Below, piece by piece: positions 1-12,776 of a DNA stretch of 64,000 nt. Numbering within the stretch: the first letter of the stretch is position 1; each line of letters starts with the position of its first letter. The stretch is from assembly GCA_905250115.1 (NCBI GenBank), contig CAJNOI010000078.1, forward strand, positions 62,001 through 126,000, written 5' to 3'. The DNA comes from Adineta steineri (Eukaryota > Rotifera > Eurotatoria > Adinetida > Adinetidae). The position numbers and the translations under genes were made by a program. The notes beneath the pieces were generated by a model. That model saw only the letters and a list, made by a program, of their open reading frames with translations. It was not told the origin of the DNA and made no database searches.

Positions 1-290
1 TACAACTAGAAATATATCATTTATGTCAAATAAAATGAAAAGTGAAAGATTATATAGGGGGTGTGAGTACGTTGAATGTCGTAGACATTATAGAGATATA
101 ATTTCCTACGCTGGTTATTATTTATTTTTAGACAAAATGTAATGAATAATTCTTTTGTAATTGGTTTATTATTTAATAAAGCAACTTCAATAGAGGTCGC
201 ATACCGACGGTATCATTTGTGAAATTTCAGAGAGCAGAATACGAATGAAGTAAAAGAAGTACAAAACATTTATAATATTGTTTTTCATAA
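1..290. other. Unassigned AT-rich sequence at left edge
   Basis: No open frame with coding character, RNA gene or clear repeat is seen here. It may be flanking or 3' untranslated DNA of a gene beyond the left edge. Confidence 0.4.
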
Positions 291-840
291 GATAGTGGCG
301 TAAGCAGGATTTGATGGATGGTTGGGCGGCGCCCTAAGGATTTTTCCAAAGGGTGGGGTGGGTATTATTTTCTTCAGAGACCACATCTACACCCGCGCCC
401 ACTCACACCCACCCTCAGTAGTCGTATATAAATAAAAAATTCAATTTTTAAAAAAAATAAGCGGTGATTGGGCCGCGCCCAGCCATGCCGGTCCTTGGTT
501 AACCCTTTAAGTACCATAGCTCAGCCAATGGATGAAACTTTGTTAGGACTTTATTTGTAACATGTATATTGTATGTTGTGAATATTTTCATCGAAACTTT
601 TTAAAAAACTTTCAGAGTCATTTTCGATCAAAACCCGTGCCCCCCTACAGCACGCTGATACTTAAAGGATTATTAAAATGATAAATACCGTACGAATACA
701 AGCACCTACATGTCCTCTATGTCACAATGACAAGTACACTTCGATATTGTTTCGCATTCGTAATTTATTCAGAATTTGTCAAATTCTAAAAGAGTGGGGC
801 TTATAGGCCCCGTTGGTACTTAAAGGGTTAAGCCACTATC
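291..840. mobile_element. Outer inverted-repeat element (non-autonomous DNA transposon)
   Basis: The left end reads GATAGTGGCGTAAGCAGG. The reverse complement of the right end reads GATAGTGGCTTAACCAAGG, so about 11 of the first 13 bases match. A second inverted match follows inside (GGTTGGGCGGCGCCC against GGCTGGGCGCGGCCC). No coding capacity is visible. The element is split near its right end by a second element at 503-827. Its core carries G-rich then C-rich tracts resembling TGTGGG repeats (349-418). The superfamily is not assigned because no convincing target-site duplication is seen. Confidence 0.6.
503..827. mobile_element. piggyBac-like MITE inserted at TTAA
   Basis: A 325-bp element has perfect 14-bp terminal inverted repeats, CCCTTTAAGTACCA at 503-516 and TGGTACTTAAAGGG at 814-827. 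It is flanked on both sides by TTAA (499-502 and 828-831). A TTAA target duplication plus termini beginning CCC is the hallmark of the piggyBac superfamily. There is no transposase, so it would have been moved in trans. A degenerate copy of the terminal motif lies inside near 652-672. The insertion site is within the right terminal repeat of the surrounding element, so this insertion is the younger of the two. Confidence 0.85.
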
Positions 841-2084
841 GCAAGGGTCTTTCTTCAATAATAAGTAATGAGTTATGCTGGGAACTAAATGATCAGTGAA
901 CATCGTTTGAATGAAATATGTTAATAGGAATTCACAAATATTTTTGTACTCCGATGAAATCTAAATCGGTTTCGTTTAGAATATGTCGTTTCAGTATTTT
1001 TTTACATTTAAAATATTGATACAAAATTTATTTAATCATTCACAATTGATAATTAATAACATTCCTCATTTTTCTTCTAATGATGAATTAAAAACTTGAA
1101 AAGTAGCATTTACACTTCTATTAAGAATTCTATGATGATAAAAGAGTAAAAAAAATCATTATGTCGGTATTTGTTTTTAATTTAGTCCAACCTCTTTTAA
1201 TAAAATGTTTCTAACTGAGCGATTTGGCCGGAACAAAATGTATAATAATAAATATATAAGAAAGAGAGAAAGAAAAAAAAGAAAACCAACAAAATCGTTC
1301 AGCACAAACACTCAAGCGATAACAAACAGAGCGATATACATGTATGATAATCTTGCTTATTGCTAAGAAAAGAATTAAAGTTCTATATATATTTTTTTCT
1401 AAGCGTTCGGAATGTTTTTATAAAAAGACAAAAAAAACTGATCATCAATAGTTATTTTGTTCAAAAAATGAGATCGATTATATATACATATATATGTAGG
1501 ATGAAATGATCACTGTAAACCATACACACACTCATACATATTTGATTTGTAAAAGGAAAAAAAAAAGTATTGCTTTATGAAAAAGAAAGAAAAAAGAAGA
1601 AGAAGAAGAAAAAGTGTAAATTACAAAGAAGAGAAAACTTTATCGGCGTGTTGTTGGTGTTGGTACAGTGTTATTTGGTGTTAAAAAAGGAAAATTTCGA
1701 GTTGTTTGACGTGTTTTTTGACCACTTGGAGGGATATTTGAATTTGAATTTGTCACGATATTGGAAAGCCCGTCCCTACGCTCATTTTGCGTGTTCGTGG
1801 ATTTTGTTGCCTCATCTGTTTGGTGTGCTAAAATACAAACATATCGTTAATTATCAAATAACCAAATCATAAATTTTATTTATTAATAAATCTTGTCCCA
1901 GATGGCTAGAGCAGTAGGTTAGTCAAAATTAAATGTCAGCATTTTCACTTATGTATTTCCTTTTTTCAAAAAAAATATCAGTTCTTTTCCTCATTTCCCA
2001 CCTTTAAATCCATAATAGTATAACGACGAACTGAAATATTTGATTTTAGCAATCCAAAAAAAAAGAAAATTCTTTTATATTTTA
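832..2084. other. Intergenic region without a supported gene
   Basis: AT-rich sequence with simple tracts. A 100-codon frame at 1570-1872 begins with a Lys run made from a GAA/AAG microsatellite and has no recognisable domain, so it is not called. The stretch from about 1888 to 2084 is probably the 3' flank of the RalGAP alpha gene on the minus strand. Confidence 0.45.
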
Positions 2085-5000
2085 TTATTTACCCAATGTT
2101 TTTGTAGCTAATGGTGTAAATGATTTAGCAAGAAATTCTTCATATGTTGTTTCTTTTTTATGTGTACGAATTATTGAATTGATTATACGATAACGTTCTT
2201 CGTAACTAAAAATATAAGAATATATTTTTTTAAAATATAGATACATTAGAGAAAAATAAATCATTCTTACAATTCACAATGATTATTTAATGTTGTACGA
2301 CGTGCACGACTAGCGTTTACTGCTGTTGCACGTACTAATTCTGGAAGAATAAGTTTATCAACAATTGCACCATCAAATAACGGACCAAAATTTGTTGTCT
2401 TAAAAAATAATGACATAAATTTAGTAAACAATATTATTGTAAACTTTATGTATGATGTAAAGAATCAAAAATGACTTATAGGAATCCTGTTCGTAGTGAC
2501 TGTGTAACTAAATCTAGCCTGGGTTCAACTTTGTATCAATGTAGACATATACAGCTCAGAGTTGGAACCGGGGGTCCGGCTGGATCGGACAAGACCGGAT
2601 GAAAAATCTAACCGGTCCGGCCAAAATCGAATTTTTACCGATCCATAAAATTACAAAATTATATTTGTATTTCAAATTTTTTTCTTACAAAACTAATCTT
2701 TATTTGTTTTTTTGTTGAAATATCATGTTAGGAATTGTTATACGTATATGTTTTAGTTGAAAAAGAGCATGTGACAAAAATATTCGTATAAATTCATAAT
2801 TTTGTCCGAGTTTTGCAAGTTTGACGTCAAAAGCAGTCTGACCGGACCGGACAGATTTTCAAACTGACCGGATCGGACTGGATGGAAAAAAATCCGTCCG
2901 ATTCCAACTCTGATACAGCTTCTTATTTATTACTCTATCCATAAAATAAAGTTTGGTTAAGTCGTACAGTATTATTGTTATGAACATCGGTATTACAAAG
3001 TCAGAGCTAGTTTCATTTGTCACAAGACTATATATTCTCAAGATTTATCTATAAAAGTCTTTTTCTCGGCATATATTTATATTCGTCTGTTTTTCTATTG
3101 TTGTCATCGAAAAAAATATATAAAAGTATAACTCTATCTTTGAAAACTTACTTGGCTAGTTTTATCAATTTTTATTCTATATAAACCATTTGGTAATGGA
3201 TGTATAACAATAAGTACATCACCAAAAGCACTAGCTATAATTGATTTTTCATATTCATGATAATGTTCAGTCCATATAATTTGTACTTCATCATTTCCAA
3301 TATGACGTGTTTTTTTTCTTAAACGATCTTCATCTGTTGATCCATCAATCATTGTTGCAACATGATACATTATTTCCACAAGTGCATCAGCATAATAAAT
3401 TGAATATGTATTAGCTAATGGATGTAAACCACCACGAAAGCCAGTATGTTTAGATAATTCAACTTGCCAACCAAGATGTGTAAGAAATTCTTCATAATTT
3501 GTGCTACCATGAGTATTATTAAATATACTTGTTTTATCTTCTTGTCCATAACCAATATAAATAACCGCTATAAAAAAAAGAGTACAGATTAAAAAATACA
3601 ACAAAATTCTATTTTACCAATTTTATGTGTTTCACGACAGTCAAGTGTATCTAAATTTTTTAATTCACGTAATAATTGATCACAATTTGTTTTTGATGTA
3701 TTTAATAAATCAATATTTTGTCGATTTTCAAACATCATTAAACCAAGTTGAGTTATATGTGACCGACATAAAGCAAATCGATCATTACGAGGTAAAGGTA
3801 TTGGATTTTCAATACGTCGTTCCGTTTTTCCAGATAACGATAAATCTATATCATAAATAATGAATACATAAAAAACAAAAACTAATCCTATTTTTACCAT
3901 ATTCTTTTTCAGCTGTTTCTTGTTCGGTAATCATTCTTATAATAGCTTTTTCATCATGAGAAGATATTAATGTTGGTGTTGGAGAAACATCAGTCAATGT
4001 TCGATCACTGTAAAATGCTAATTCTGGACTATGAGATGTTATATATTGAAGAAGCTAGAAAAAAAAGAGAATCAATATATTAATATTTAACATAAACTCA
4101 ATATTACTTTATCTAAAATATCTGCATTTGGTGGTTGATTTTGATGTGTCGGTGGTTGATCAGTATCAAATTTCTCCAAAACTGTAATACCTCTTGTTGT
4201 TTCTTCAACTTCATATGTTGATTTCGTTGGTAGAGTTAATTCTAAAATAAAAATTATATTTAAACAAAAAAAGAAAGAGAGAAATATTCTAACCAATCGT
4301 ATTATTAAATGAACGTGTAATAGCTTTAGAATTCGAACTAATATTAAACGCATAATTATCCCAACAATATCTTCCACAGAGATCTCGAATAATTGTTCGA
4401 CATAAAGTTGTTCGAGATATAAATTGTTGATTATCTGTTGTTAATTCATTTATTTTATCATTTGGTATTTCAATAAATGAGATAAGAAAATCATCATGTA
4501 TGACAAATAATTGTATATTAGATGAATTTATAATTAATTCATCGGATTGATTTAAATTTTGATTATCATCAGATGAAATAGTTTGTTGTTTGGATGAATT
4601 TAACCAATCATGTCCTTCATGTACATTTGTTGTTATAAGTGATGATTCATTTTCCGTTAAAGGAAAATGTGAATGTTCATTAAGTAAAAATAAAATAGCA
4701 AATTTACAACATAATTTTATTGATTGACTTAATGTTAATTCATTATCTTGAACTGTTTGTTCATCATTTAAAGAATTTGTTGAACGATAAGCATCGATTA
4801 AAACAGAAAATGTTCGTTGAATTATTGTCGATGATATATCTTGATTATTATCATCACGTATTGTTTGTTGTTGTTGTAAATAACTTGTTGGAACATGTAA
4901 AATCCATTCGAGTAATGCAAATATTAAAGATTTGATTATACGAACATTATTACGCATTAATGCACCAACATCACGTGGAATATTTGCGCGTAAAGATAAT

Positions 5001-8000
5001 ATAAGACCATCAATTATTTTTGTATATACTTGACCGGATTGATTATCTCGATGAGATATAAATAATGGAGCATATGATGCAAGAAAACGAAGCATATCAG
5101 CTGCAAACATTGTAGAATCAGCCGGCTAATAAACAAAAAAAAGTAAATATTTATTATCAATAAGAGAAAATATCGATAGAATATAAATTCAATGAAAAGG
5201 GAATTTAGAAACATATACCATAAGCTAAGGATAATTGTGTTTAATACATTGGTAGTGAAGAAAGGATATATACAGTTTGTGTTGGACAATTCATCTAAGC
5301 TAATAGAATAATACGTGTGAAATAGTGATCGTGTTTTTTTGACTATTTTAAGAAAAAAAATTGATTGCAGTTTTCTTTCTTTACTTAGAAAAAATATTTT
5401 TTAAGAACTCTGCTTACGAACTATATCAAAATGATAAGATAGAGAAAAAAAGTTTGTGAATTTATTGTAAGCATTTATATTAATCTTTTTGTTTTGCAGA
5501 TTAAATCCCAATTAGATATTTATTAACTTAATTAGCAGCAACACAGCAAGCATCATTACCTGTTGATTTTTCTCTAAAAATGTTCGCTGATTAGCTTGTC
5601 CCTTTTAAGAGGAAAATTAAGATAAATATTCTTCTCTTCTCATTATCATTGAACATATTATTTTTTTTTCGTTTTATCGAAAATAAAACTAACCTGTAAA
5701 CAATCGACAATAAATGTCATAAATGGTTTAATAGGTGATTCAACTCGTTGATGTTTTAATTCTTCACAAAGGAATATAGCCACACCACATAAAGCAATTT
5801 CTCTATAAAAAAAAGAAATTGAAAATAAATATAATTATTAAAAAATATATATATTTACCGTGATTCAAGTACTGAATCATTTTGTGATGCTTTAATTAAA
5901 TCACTCATAATCATACGTTTTAATTGTGTACGATCCATTGTTACAGGTACATATTCTTTATCTTTCGCAGATAAAACATCAAGTTGTTCAAAATGATTTG
6001 GAAAACAAACAAGACTACTAAGTATAGTTAATGCTTCTACTTTTGGAATCTATTGTAATAACAAAATATGAAAAAAAAATAGAATTATGAAAGATAAAAC
6101 ATACGGTTTTCCCATCAACAAGACATGGTTGTTGACCAATTTTATAACAAGCTGAAGTAAATAATGGTAAAAGTAATGTTGATGATGGCCAACATCGATG
6201 AAAGAAATCGACTTTACATGAACTAATAATTACATAAATAATATCCTACAACAAACAAAACAAATAAATTCTTCTGATTTTAAGTTTTTTTTTATTTTCT
6301 ACTTCATCTCCAGATAATAAACCATGATAAATCGTTAATAAAAACATATCAAGAAAATCTGATGGTGGTGAAACATCATGATTCAAAACACCCATCGAAC
6401 ATAATAATCTATATGCTGATAATTTTCCATCACGATGTGTTGTTGGTAATGTTTGTATCGCCTAGCATATATTATTAAACAATAGAAGATATACAAAAAA
6501 ATTCATTTTTTTAACAAACCTCGAAAAGCCATGGAGCAAATATTAACAATGGTGGACCATCAAAGTATAAATCTCCATGTTGAGTATCTTTTGATTGTAC
6601 ATGAATCTAATTTAATATAAAAAAATTAATTTTTATTAGAAATTATTTCGATTAATCTTACACGACAAAGCATTTTCCATATATCAAATAAAGTTCTCAT
6701 TATTCGATTATGTTGTTCTGCTGAACGTATTTGATTTATATTTCCGAGTGAACCAAGCATACGAAACCATGCTGTATATGCTGTTTCAGGTGCAAGACGT
6801 GATGATTCATAAGTATGTTCATGCATATAAGTAGCAGTATCAATACTATCAATTGTTGCTGAATCTTGTGGAACTAAATTTTTAAGAAAAACATAATTAA
6901 AAGAACAAATTTTTATTATTCTATTATACATGAATGAAGACTATCGACAGTTGATTGACTGAGTGGATGATGATCACGTGATAATGGTGGAGATATATGT
7001 TGATGATGATCAGATGTTGAAGTTGATTCAGAAACAGTTGTTGAACGAGAATCAATTGCATGAATATTATTATCTAATTATAGAATAAAAATTAATCATT
7101 TTGAAATATTCAATATCGTAAAACAAATTTCATAAAAAGAAGATTTACTTTTAAAATTGGATGTTAATGCATCTCCACTAGGTATTCCACTTAGACTATG
7201 TGTATCAAGTACACTAGTTGAAGCTGTACTATAATCATCACTCATTGGTGAATCAAGTGCATGATTGGGTGATGACATATCACTCATATGAGAATTCGCT
7301 AATAAAAACGAAACGGTATATATTTATTTTATAAATATGAATATAATACGTGTTTGTTGTGCAATATGAATCGTTAATGGTTGATGTTGTTGCTGCTGCT
7401 GAGTTAATGGTTCACTTGGACTGAATAAAACTGAATGTTGTTCTGATGTATGACTTTCCATTGTTGCTTGTTGTTCACCTATTTGATTACTTGGAATACT
7501 TGCTAAAATATGTGGCTATTAAAAAATAAAAAATTAATATATGATTTCGTTATTTCGTTTTTATTATTACTCGATTAATTATTGATGATGATGATGTTGT
7601 TGCTGTTGAATGTGTGAGACTATCATCACTATTTGTCCGTCGTCGTGGTACTCGATCACGTTCATTAATTGTTGTTCGATTTAATTGATGTTGTTGTTGC
7701 TGTTGTGGTGTTGATTGTTCTGCTGGATCTATATCATCGTCAGAACTTAATGTTCGTGTACGTTGTGTATTTGATGAATTTAAATCAAGAGAACTAGGTG
7801 GAACAGATGTTGCTGTTCGTCGAACACCAATATTTCCTACGCCTCGGCGAATACTTGTCGTTGCTATTGGTTCTGTTTCAACTTTATAAACAAGACGTCC
7901 AAGATCTTTTGTTAATGCTCGCATTGATGCCTATTATATAAAATCGAATTTTTTTCAAAGCAAAAATAACTTCGAAATTAATACTTACATCCCATTGATC

Positions 8001-10702
8001 AATAACTTCAGGCCACATAGTTCTTGACGATAAAGTATCACTTAAATGATTCCATAGTTCAACACTAACATACAATGATGCTGATTGAAATAGAAAAAGA
8101 AGAGTCTAAAATAAAAATTCATATATAAATGAAGTAAATATTCTTATTTCTATTATACTTTTATTGTATTTTCAATATACAAATGATTTGAATTTGGTGG
8201 TGGTCGATCTTGTAATGAAAGTCGAACAATTTTTAACATAACTCTTAAAATTAAATCCCTATTAAATACATAATGAAATATTTCATTATCTAAATAAATA
8301 ATATAAATTATTTTACCATGTTGTTCGATCAGGTGTATGTCTTTGTGGTAATTTCTTATAAAATGTTACAAGACCAGCAAGTGATCTTTCCCGTGTACCT
8401 TGTTCTGGTTGTACTGCATTTACTCCATGTTGTGGTGTTTGTTGTTCATCATTCTGTGATGTTGGTCGTACAAGAAATAAATAAAATGATTGAGTAATAA
8501 AAATTTGTAACCAACGATTAAGACCTAAACGAAGATGATTATCATCGAGTTTATCATTAGATGATGAACGTTGTTCAGGCTCAAGCATAAAAACAGGTCG
8601 TAAATTTCTTTCCTGAAAGTAAAAAATTTGAAAAAATATATTAGTTTTTCATTTGATTATTAATACGAACTTTAATCCAATCATTCACCGTACGAAGAAT
8701 ATGCGAAGCAGCAAAACCATATTCACCGGACATAAGATAACTCTATAGAAGAAGAAGATAAAATAGAAACATGTAAGATTTATTCATTTCAAATACTTGT
8801 CGAAAGATTTCATGAATAAAATTAATATTCTCTTGTGTTGATAGAAGAACATTTTGACCAATTTCCAATGTATTACTATCCAATGGTCCCATAGAATTTA
8901 CTATTTGTTGAAATGATGCTGTTTGATTTTTTGATATTGATCCAGTGATTATATGATATAATTCATTTGAAAATAATGAATAATCAGATAAACCAGTTAC
9001 TGTACCCATGGATGTTGTTGATTGAGTTAATGCAATTTGAGTAGCTAGATTAGGATTAGGTACACGAGTTCTATACAAAAAGTTCATGTAAATAAGTCAA
9101 AAGAAGGATATTGAAATCTTACAATGTTCTATCACGATTTTGTTCTTCATTGAGAAATGGTAATAACCATGTAACAAATGCTGTTCGACATAAACATGTT
9201 TGTCGTCTTCGTGGTCGATCACTTTCAATTCGTACTGTTTCGGGAATAGTTACTAAAAATAATATTTGTTAGATTCATAAAGTAAAAAAGTTGTAGATTT
9301 TACTTGGTGCTGATAAATCATAAATATTTTGTTCGGTAAATGTTGGGAAAAGTGTTGGCATATAATAACGTTTGAACATATCAAATAAAAAACGAAAACA
9401 TTCTTCTTGTTTTTCTATACGTGATGATTCACGATTTGAATCCCATAAAACACGTTTACATGTGTCCGATATTGTATGTAACATAAAAAGAAGCCAACGT
9501 TCAAGAGTTGGTTCATAATCAGACGTATTTTTTGGCCAAATTGGAATTATATCAGCCCATCGAAATGCATCTAAAAGATTTTTCTTTCGATTTTTTTTTG
9601 CTAATTAAATTAAATTTTATAACGAACCAGGTGGTGTTCGAAATAATTCATTGAATGCTGCAGATGGTTGTTCATCAGTATGATTATTTTCTCCACTAGC
9701 ACGTGTACCAACTAATGTTTGATTCCAATTACGTATAAGACCTTTAAAAAGTGAATGCTCTTCTTCAACAGCATTACTACCCAATATTTGATACCAGAGA
9801 AGAAAAAGTCGCATACCACGGGCAACACCCTTTTATAATTTAATATTTCTTTTCATTAGAAATAAAATGAAAAATTTCTACCTGTGGACTGTTGCAAACA
9901 ACAAAATATCTTTTTATTACATTGCATATACAATGAGCCTGCCATCTTTGATGTACAAGTGTAGGTAATAATGTAAGAATACGCTAAAAAACATATAGAC
10001 AATAAAAATAATGGACGTCATAGAAGGTCATGACATTAACGATGATATTTGTATTGGAGAGATCTCGAAAAAGTTCATTAAATTCTTATCAACAACAATT
10101 TTCTTTTACTGCACATATCGATAAAAATTAGTTATCATTGATATCGATATCAAATCTCTTCACACATATGATAATCAGAAAAAAAAATAACAGTAATACA
10201 TATTCGTTTCATTGCTTCCCAAGGGAAATCTTTTCTTTATATGATTAATCAATATAAATGTTGTATTACCTCTAATAAATTGGTAACATATTCAAGTTCT
10301 GATTGATTTTGTTTTGAAACTAAAAATTCAAAAACAGATTTTTTTTGTTTTGTTCTTTTCGTTTATTTCTTTCCAATAACATACGTGCTCGTGTTATATT
10401 ACTTTCAACTTGACTAAAATTTTCAAAGAAAAGATAAAAAATATGTTGATACGAATTTTTAAAAAATGTTTGTAAATCATCAACTGATAATTGATCTAGA
10501 TGAAAAGAACGAAAAATCAGATAATGTTTTTGTTTTTCGGAATAAAAAAAAGTAGTTTTTTTCTTTGATTCGTACCAATTAATTGTTTTAAATATCGTTG
10601 TCGATCGGATAAATTTTTTGTTACGTCAATAATTTTTTCTTTTGTTCTTTGAATTGTTTCATCGGCCTTGTTCGGCTTCGTTCGGCCGAACAATTGTGAC
10701 AT
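2085..10702 (-). CDS. RALGAPA1: Ral GTPase-activating protein subunit alpha
   Basis: Catalytic alpha subunit of the RalGAP complex, which with a beta subunit stimulates GTP hydrolysis on Ral small GTPases. The model has 30 exons: 10702-10576, 10495-10385, 10319-10270, 9983-9882, 9829-9628, 9570-9304, 9252-9123, 9070-8797, 8742-8671, 8612-8317, 8258-8159, 8105-7989, 7930-7571, 7515-7350, 7298-7149, 7073-6930, 6873-6662, 6606-6520, 6461-6303, 6245-6105, 6049-5859, 5802-5694, 5601-5560, 5125-4294, 4241-4108, 4054-3898, 3845-3618, 3567-3152, 2398-2271, 2205-2085. They total 1,874 residues in continuous phase, close to vertebrate RALGAPA2. The N-terminus (about 1-200) shows family motifs such as FFENF, HQRW and RLFLLW. 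The middle is Ser/Gln-rich. The C-terminus is a Rap/RanGAP domain with [30 protein letters not shown] and [22 protein letters not shown] carries the catalytic Asn thumb at about residue 1745, so the enzyme looks active. RALGAPA1 and RALGAPA2 cannot be told apart. The start is the first ATG of an exon matching the family N-terminus. Confidence 0.93.
2557..2912. mobile_element. hAT-like MITE in a RalGAP alpha intron
   Basis: A 356-bp non-coding element has 11-bp terminal inverted repeats, CAGAGTTGGAA at 2557-2567 and TTCCAACTCTG at 2902-2912. It is flanked by an exact 8-bp direct repeat, ATACAGCT, at 2549-2556 and 2913-2920. An 8-bp target duplication and termini beginning CAG are typical of hAT transposons. 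Both ends also carry related CCGG/TCGGAC-rich subterminal motifs. It sits in the intron between the exons at 3567-3152 and 2398-2271 and accounts for much of that intron's unusual length (about 750 nt). Confidence 0.88.
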
Positions 10703-11133
10703 TCAAGATGATTTTTTTAAACAATAGACAATATATTCATTACATTTAATACAACAAGAAAAACTAAGCAGATTATTATCTATAATAAATATGATAACCG
10801 ACCTCTTCGTTCTTCAAAATCTGAAGAATAAGCAAAGAAAAATGATTTCAATTATTCTATTGGTTGAATTCTTCTCAAATAAATTTAATTCAAACAAAAG
10901 ATGTCACTAGGTTAATCTTAATATTTATTTAAAAATTTTATCTAAAATTATTTTTCTTATTTATCATTAAAAACAAAATATTTTAATAAAAATTTTTTAT
11001 TTACTTTATATAATTGGTTAAAAAATATCTTTGTTGTTGACCTGTGAACGTATTAATTCGGAGGACAATTAAACAAAGATGGCGATTGATTATTCTCCGA
11101 CTACACATGCCCTCTTTTGTCTCGAGATAAATT
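10703..11133. promoter_or_regulatory. Divergent promoter region, RalGAP alpha / HSPA13
   Basis: The start codons of the minus-strand RalGAP alpha gene and the plus-strand HSPA13 gene are 431 bp apart, head to head. The interval is AT-rich with no open frame, so it should hold both promoters and 5' untranslated regions. No specific factor site is assigned. Confidence 0.55.
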
Positions 11134-12444
11134 ATGCCTTCATCTGAAACAGCGTGTACATTGATCGGGGCAAGTCTAATAGCTTTACTTCTAGCTGGTT
11201 ATCTTGGTCAACATTTATTACCAGCACCGAAACCAAAAATAATCGGTTTAGATTTAGGCACAACTTATTCATGTGTTGGAATTTATCATGCTATTAGTGG
11301 TTTAGTAGAAATCATTCCTGCTCAACGTAATCGTTCGTGTTTACCATCGATTGTATCATTTTTATCAAATGGAACTATATTATTAGGTTATGATGCATTT
11401 GATTATCTTGAAATAAATCCAAAATATACAATTTATGATGCTAAACGTTTTATTGGAAAAGAATTTTCATCTGAATCAATTGAAAAAATTCAAAAAGATT
11501 ATCCATTTGAATTATTACGTAAAGATAATGGTTTAGTTGAATTTATTATATCAGAAAATGGTACAAGTATAAGACCTGAACAAATTGGTTCATTATTATT
11601 AAAACATTTAAAAGAATTAGTTGAAAAATATTTAAATGTTCCAAAAATAAAATTATGTGTTTTAAGTGTACCTGCTGAATTCGATGATAAACAACGACAA
11701 TCAACAAAACAAGCTGCAGAATTAATTCAATTGAAGGTGGAAAGAATTATATCAGAACCAACAGCAGCTGCATTAGCATATGGTTTTCATAAAATGGAAA
11801 ATGTTCGTTATGTTTTAGTTATTGATATAGGTGGTGGAACAACAGATGTTAGTTTATTATCTGTACAAAATGGAATGTTTTCTACTCAAGCTATGGCAGG
11901 AAATAATCGTTTAGGTGGACAAGATTTTAATCAAAATTTATTAAATTATATTTTAACATTAATTGATAATAAAACAGAACGAGTTAATCCAATTTTATTA
12001 CAACATTTACGAATTGAAATTGAAAAATGTAAAATTGATTTATCAACAGTAGATCAATGTGTAATTGATTCAAAATGGATTATAACAAGAGAAAAATTTG
12101 AAGAAATTAATCATGATTTATTTAAAAAAATTCTTGAACCATTAGATAGAATATTTGCTTATATTAATTCCGATATTAATGATAATGATGATGATATTAG
12201 TAATCGATTAACAGTAAATAATATTGATGAAATTGTTTTAGTTGGTGGATCAACACGAATGTTAAAAATTCGACAAATTATTGAAGATTATTTCGGGAAA
12301 AAACCTAATATTCAAATTGATCCTGATGTTGCTGTTACACATGGTGTATCAATTCAAGCAGGAATTTTAGGTGGAGTATGGCCGTTAAATGTTAGTGCAA
12401 CAGAAGTACGAACAGCAGTAGAAAAAATTCATATCGAAACATAA
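11134..12444 (+). CDS. HSPA13: HSP70-family ATPase HSPA13 (STCH-like)
   Basis: Microsome-associated Hsp70 relative that has the ATPase domain but no peptide-binding domain. The single-exon frame gives 436 residues (human about 471). An N-terminal hydrophobic segment (residues about 9-29, ending AGYLGQHLLP) acts as signal/anchor, matching the family's AGYL motif. Hsp70 signatures are in order: phosphate-1 loop IGLDLGTTYSCVGIY (37-51), YDAKRFIGK, SVPAEFDDKQR, ISEPTAAALAYG, VIDIGGGTTDVSLL (about 229-242), AGNNRLGGQDFNQ, and adenosine motif VLVGGSTRMLKIRQ. The protein ends soon after GGVWPL, as HSPA13 does, so the missing substrate domain is a family trait and not a truncation. It is shorter than human mainly between the GGQDFNQ region and the final ATPase motif. 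Confidence 0.93.
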   Translation: MPSSETACTLIGASLIALLLAGYLGQHLLPAPKPKIIGLDLGTTYSCVGIYHAISGLVEIIPAQRNRSCLPSIVSFLSNGTILLGYDAFDYLEINPKYTIYDAKRFIGKEFSSESIEKIQKDYPFELLRKDNGLVEFIISENGTSIRPEQIGSLLLKHLKELVEKYLNVPKIKLCVLSVPAEFDDKQRQSTKQAAELIQLKVERIISEPTAAALAYGFHKMENVRYVLVIDIGGGTTDVSLLSVQNGMFSTQAMAGNNRLGGQDFNQNLLNYILTLIDNKTERVNPILLQHLRIEIEKCKIDLSTVDQCVIDSKWIITREKFEEINHDLFKKILEPLDRIFAYINSDINDNDDDISNRLTVNNIDEIVLVGGSTRMLKIRQIIEDYFGKKPNIQIDPDVAVTHGVSIQAGILGGVWPLNVSATEVRTAVEKIHIET

Positions 12445-12776
12445 TAGGCAATTTTGTTTTGTGAATGATAATCAGAATTTTTATTTTATACAAGAAGTTT
12501 AATTTGATAGATGGTTTTATTCCAATCTTGAATCGTATGTTTCCGGTGGTATTTATTATATCTTTGTTTTTTTTGTCTAATTATTGTTTTTCTTCTATTT
12601 TTCTAATTGTTATCTTTTGGTTACTGCTTAAATATTCCAGTAACGAATTCTGTTATGATCTGTTATTTAAGAACGATTTGATTCTTTTAGATAATAATCA
12701 TTATTTTTTCTTCTATCACATTCGGTGTTTTTATTGACCGCGAAAAGCTCATGCTGATCGCGTGTCATTTATCATC

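Noticed and set aside
1570-1872. 100-codon plus-strand frame
   Set aside because: Begins with a GAA/AAG microsatellite Lys run, has no domain and no splice partner; its length is unremarkable in this window.
1895-1925. tRNA-like box A (TGGCTAGAGCAGTAGG)
   Set aside because: No anticodon arm, T-arm or acceptor pairing follows; at most a chance or tRNA-derived fragment.
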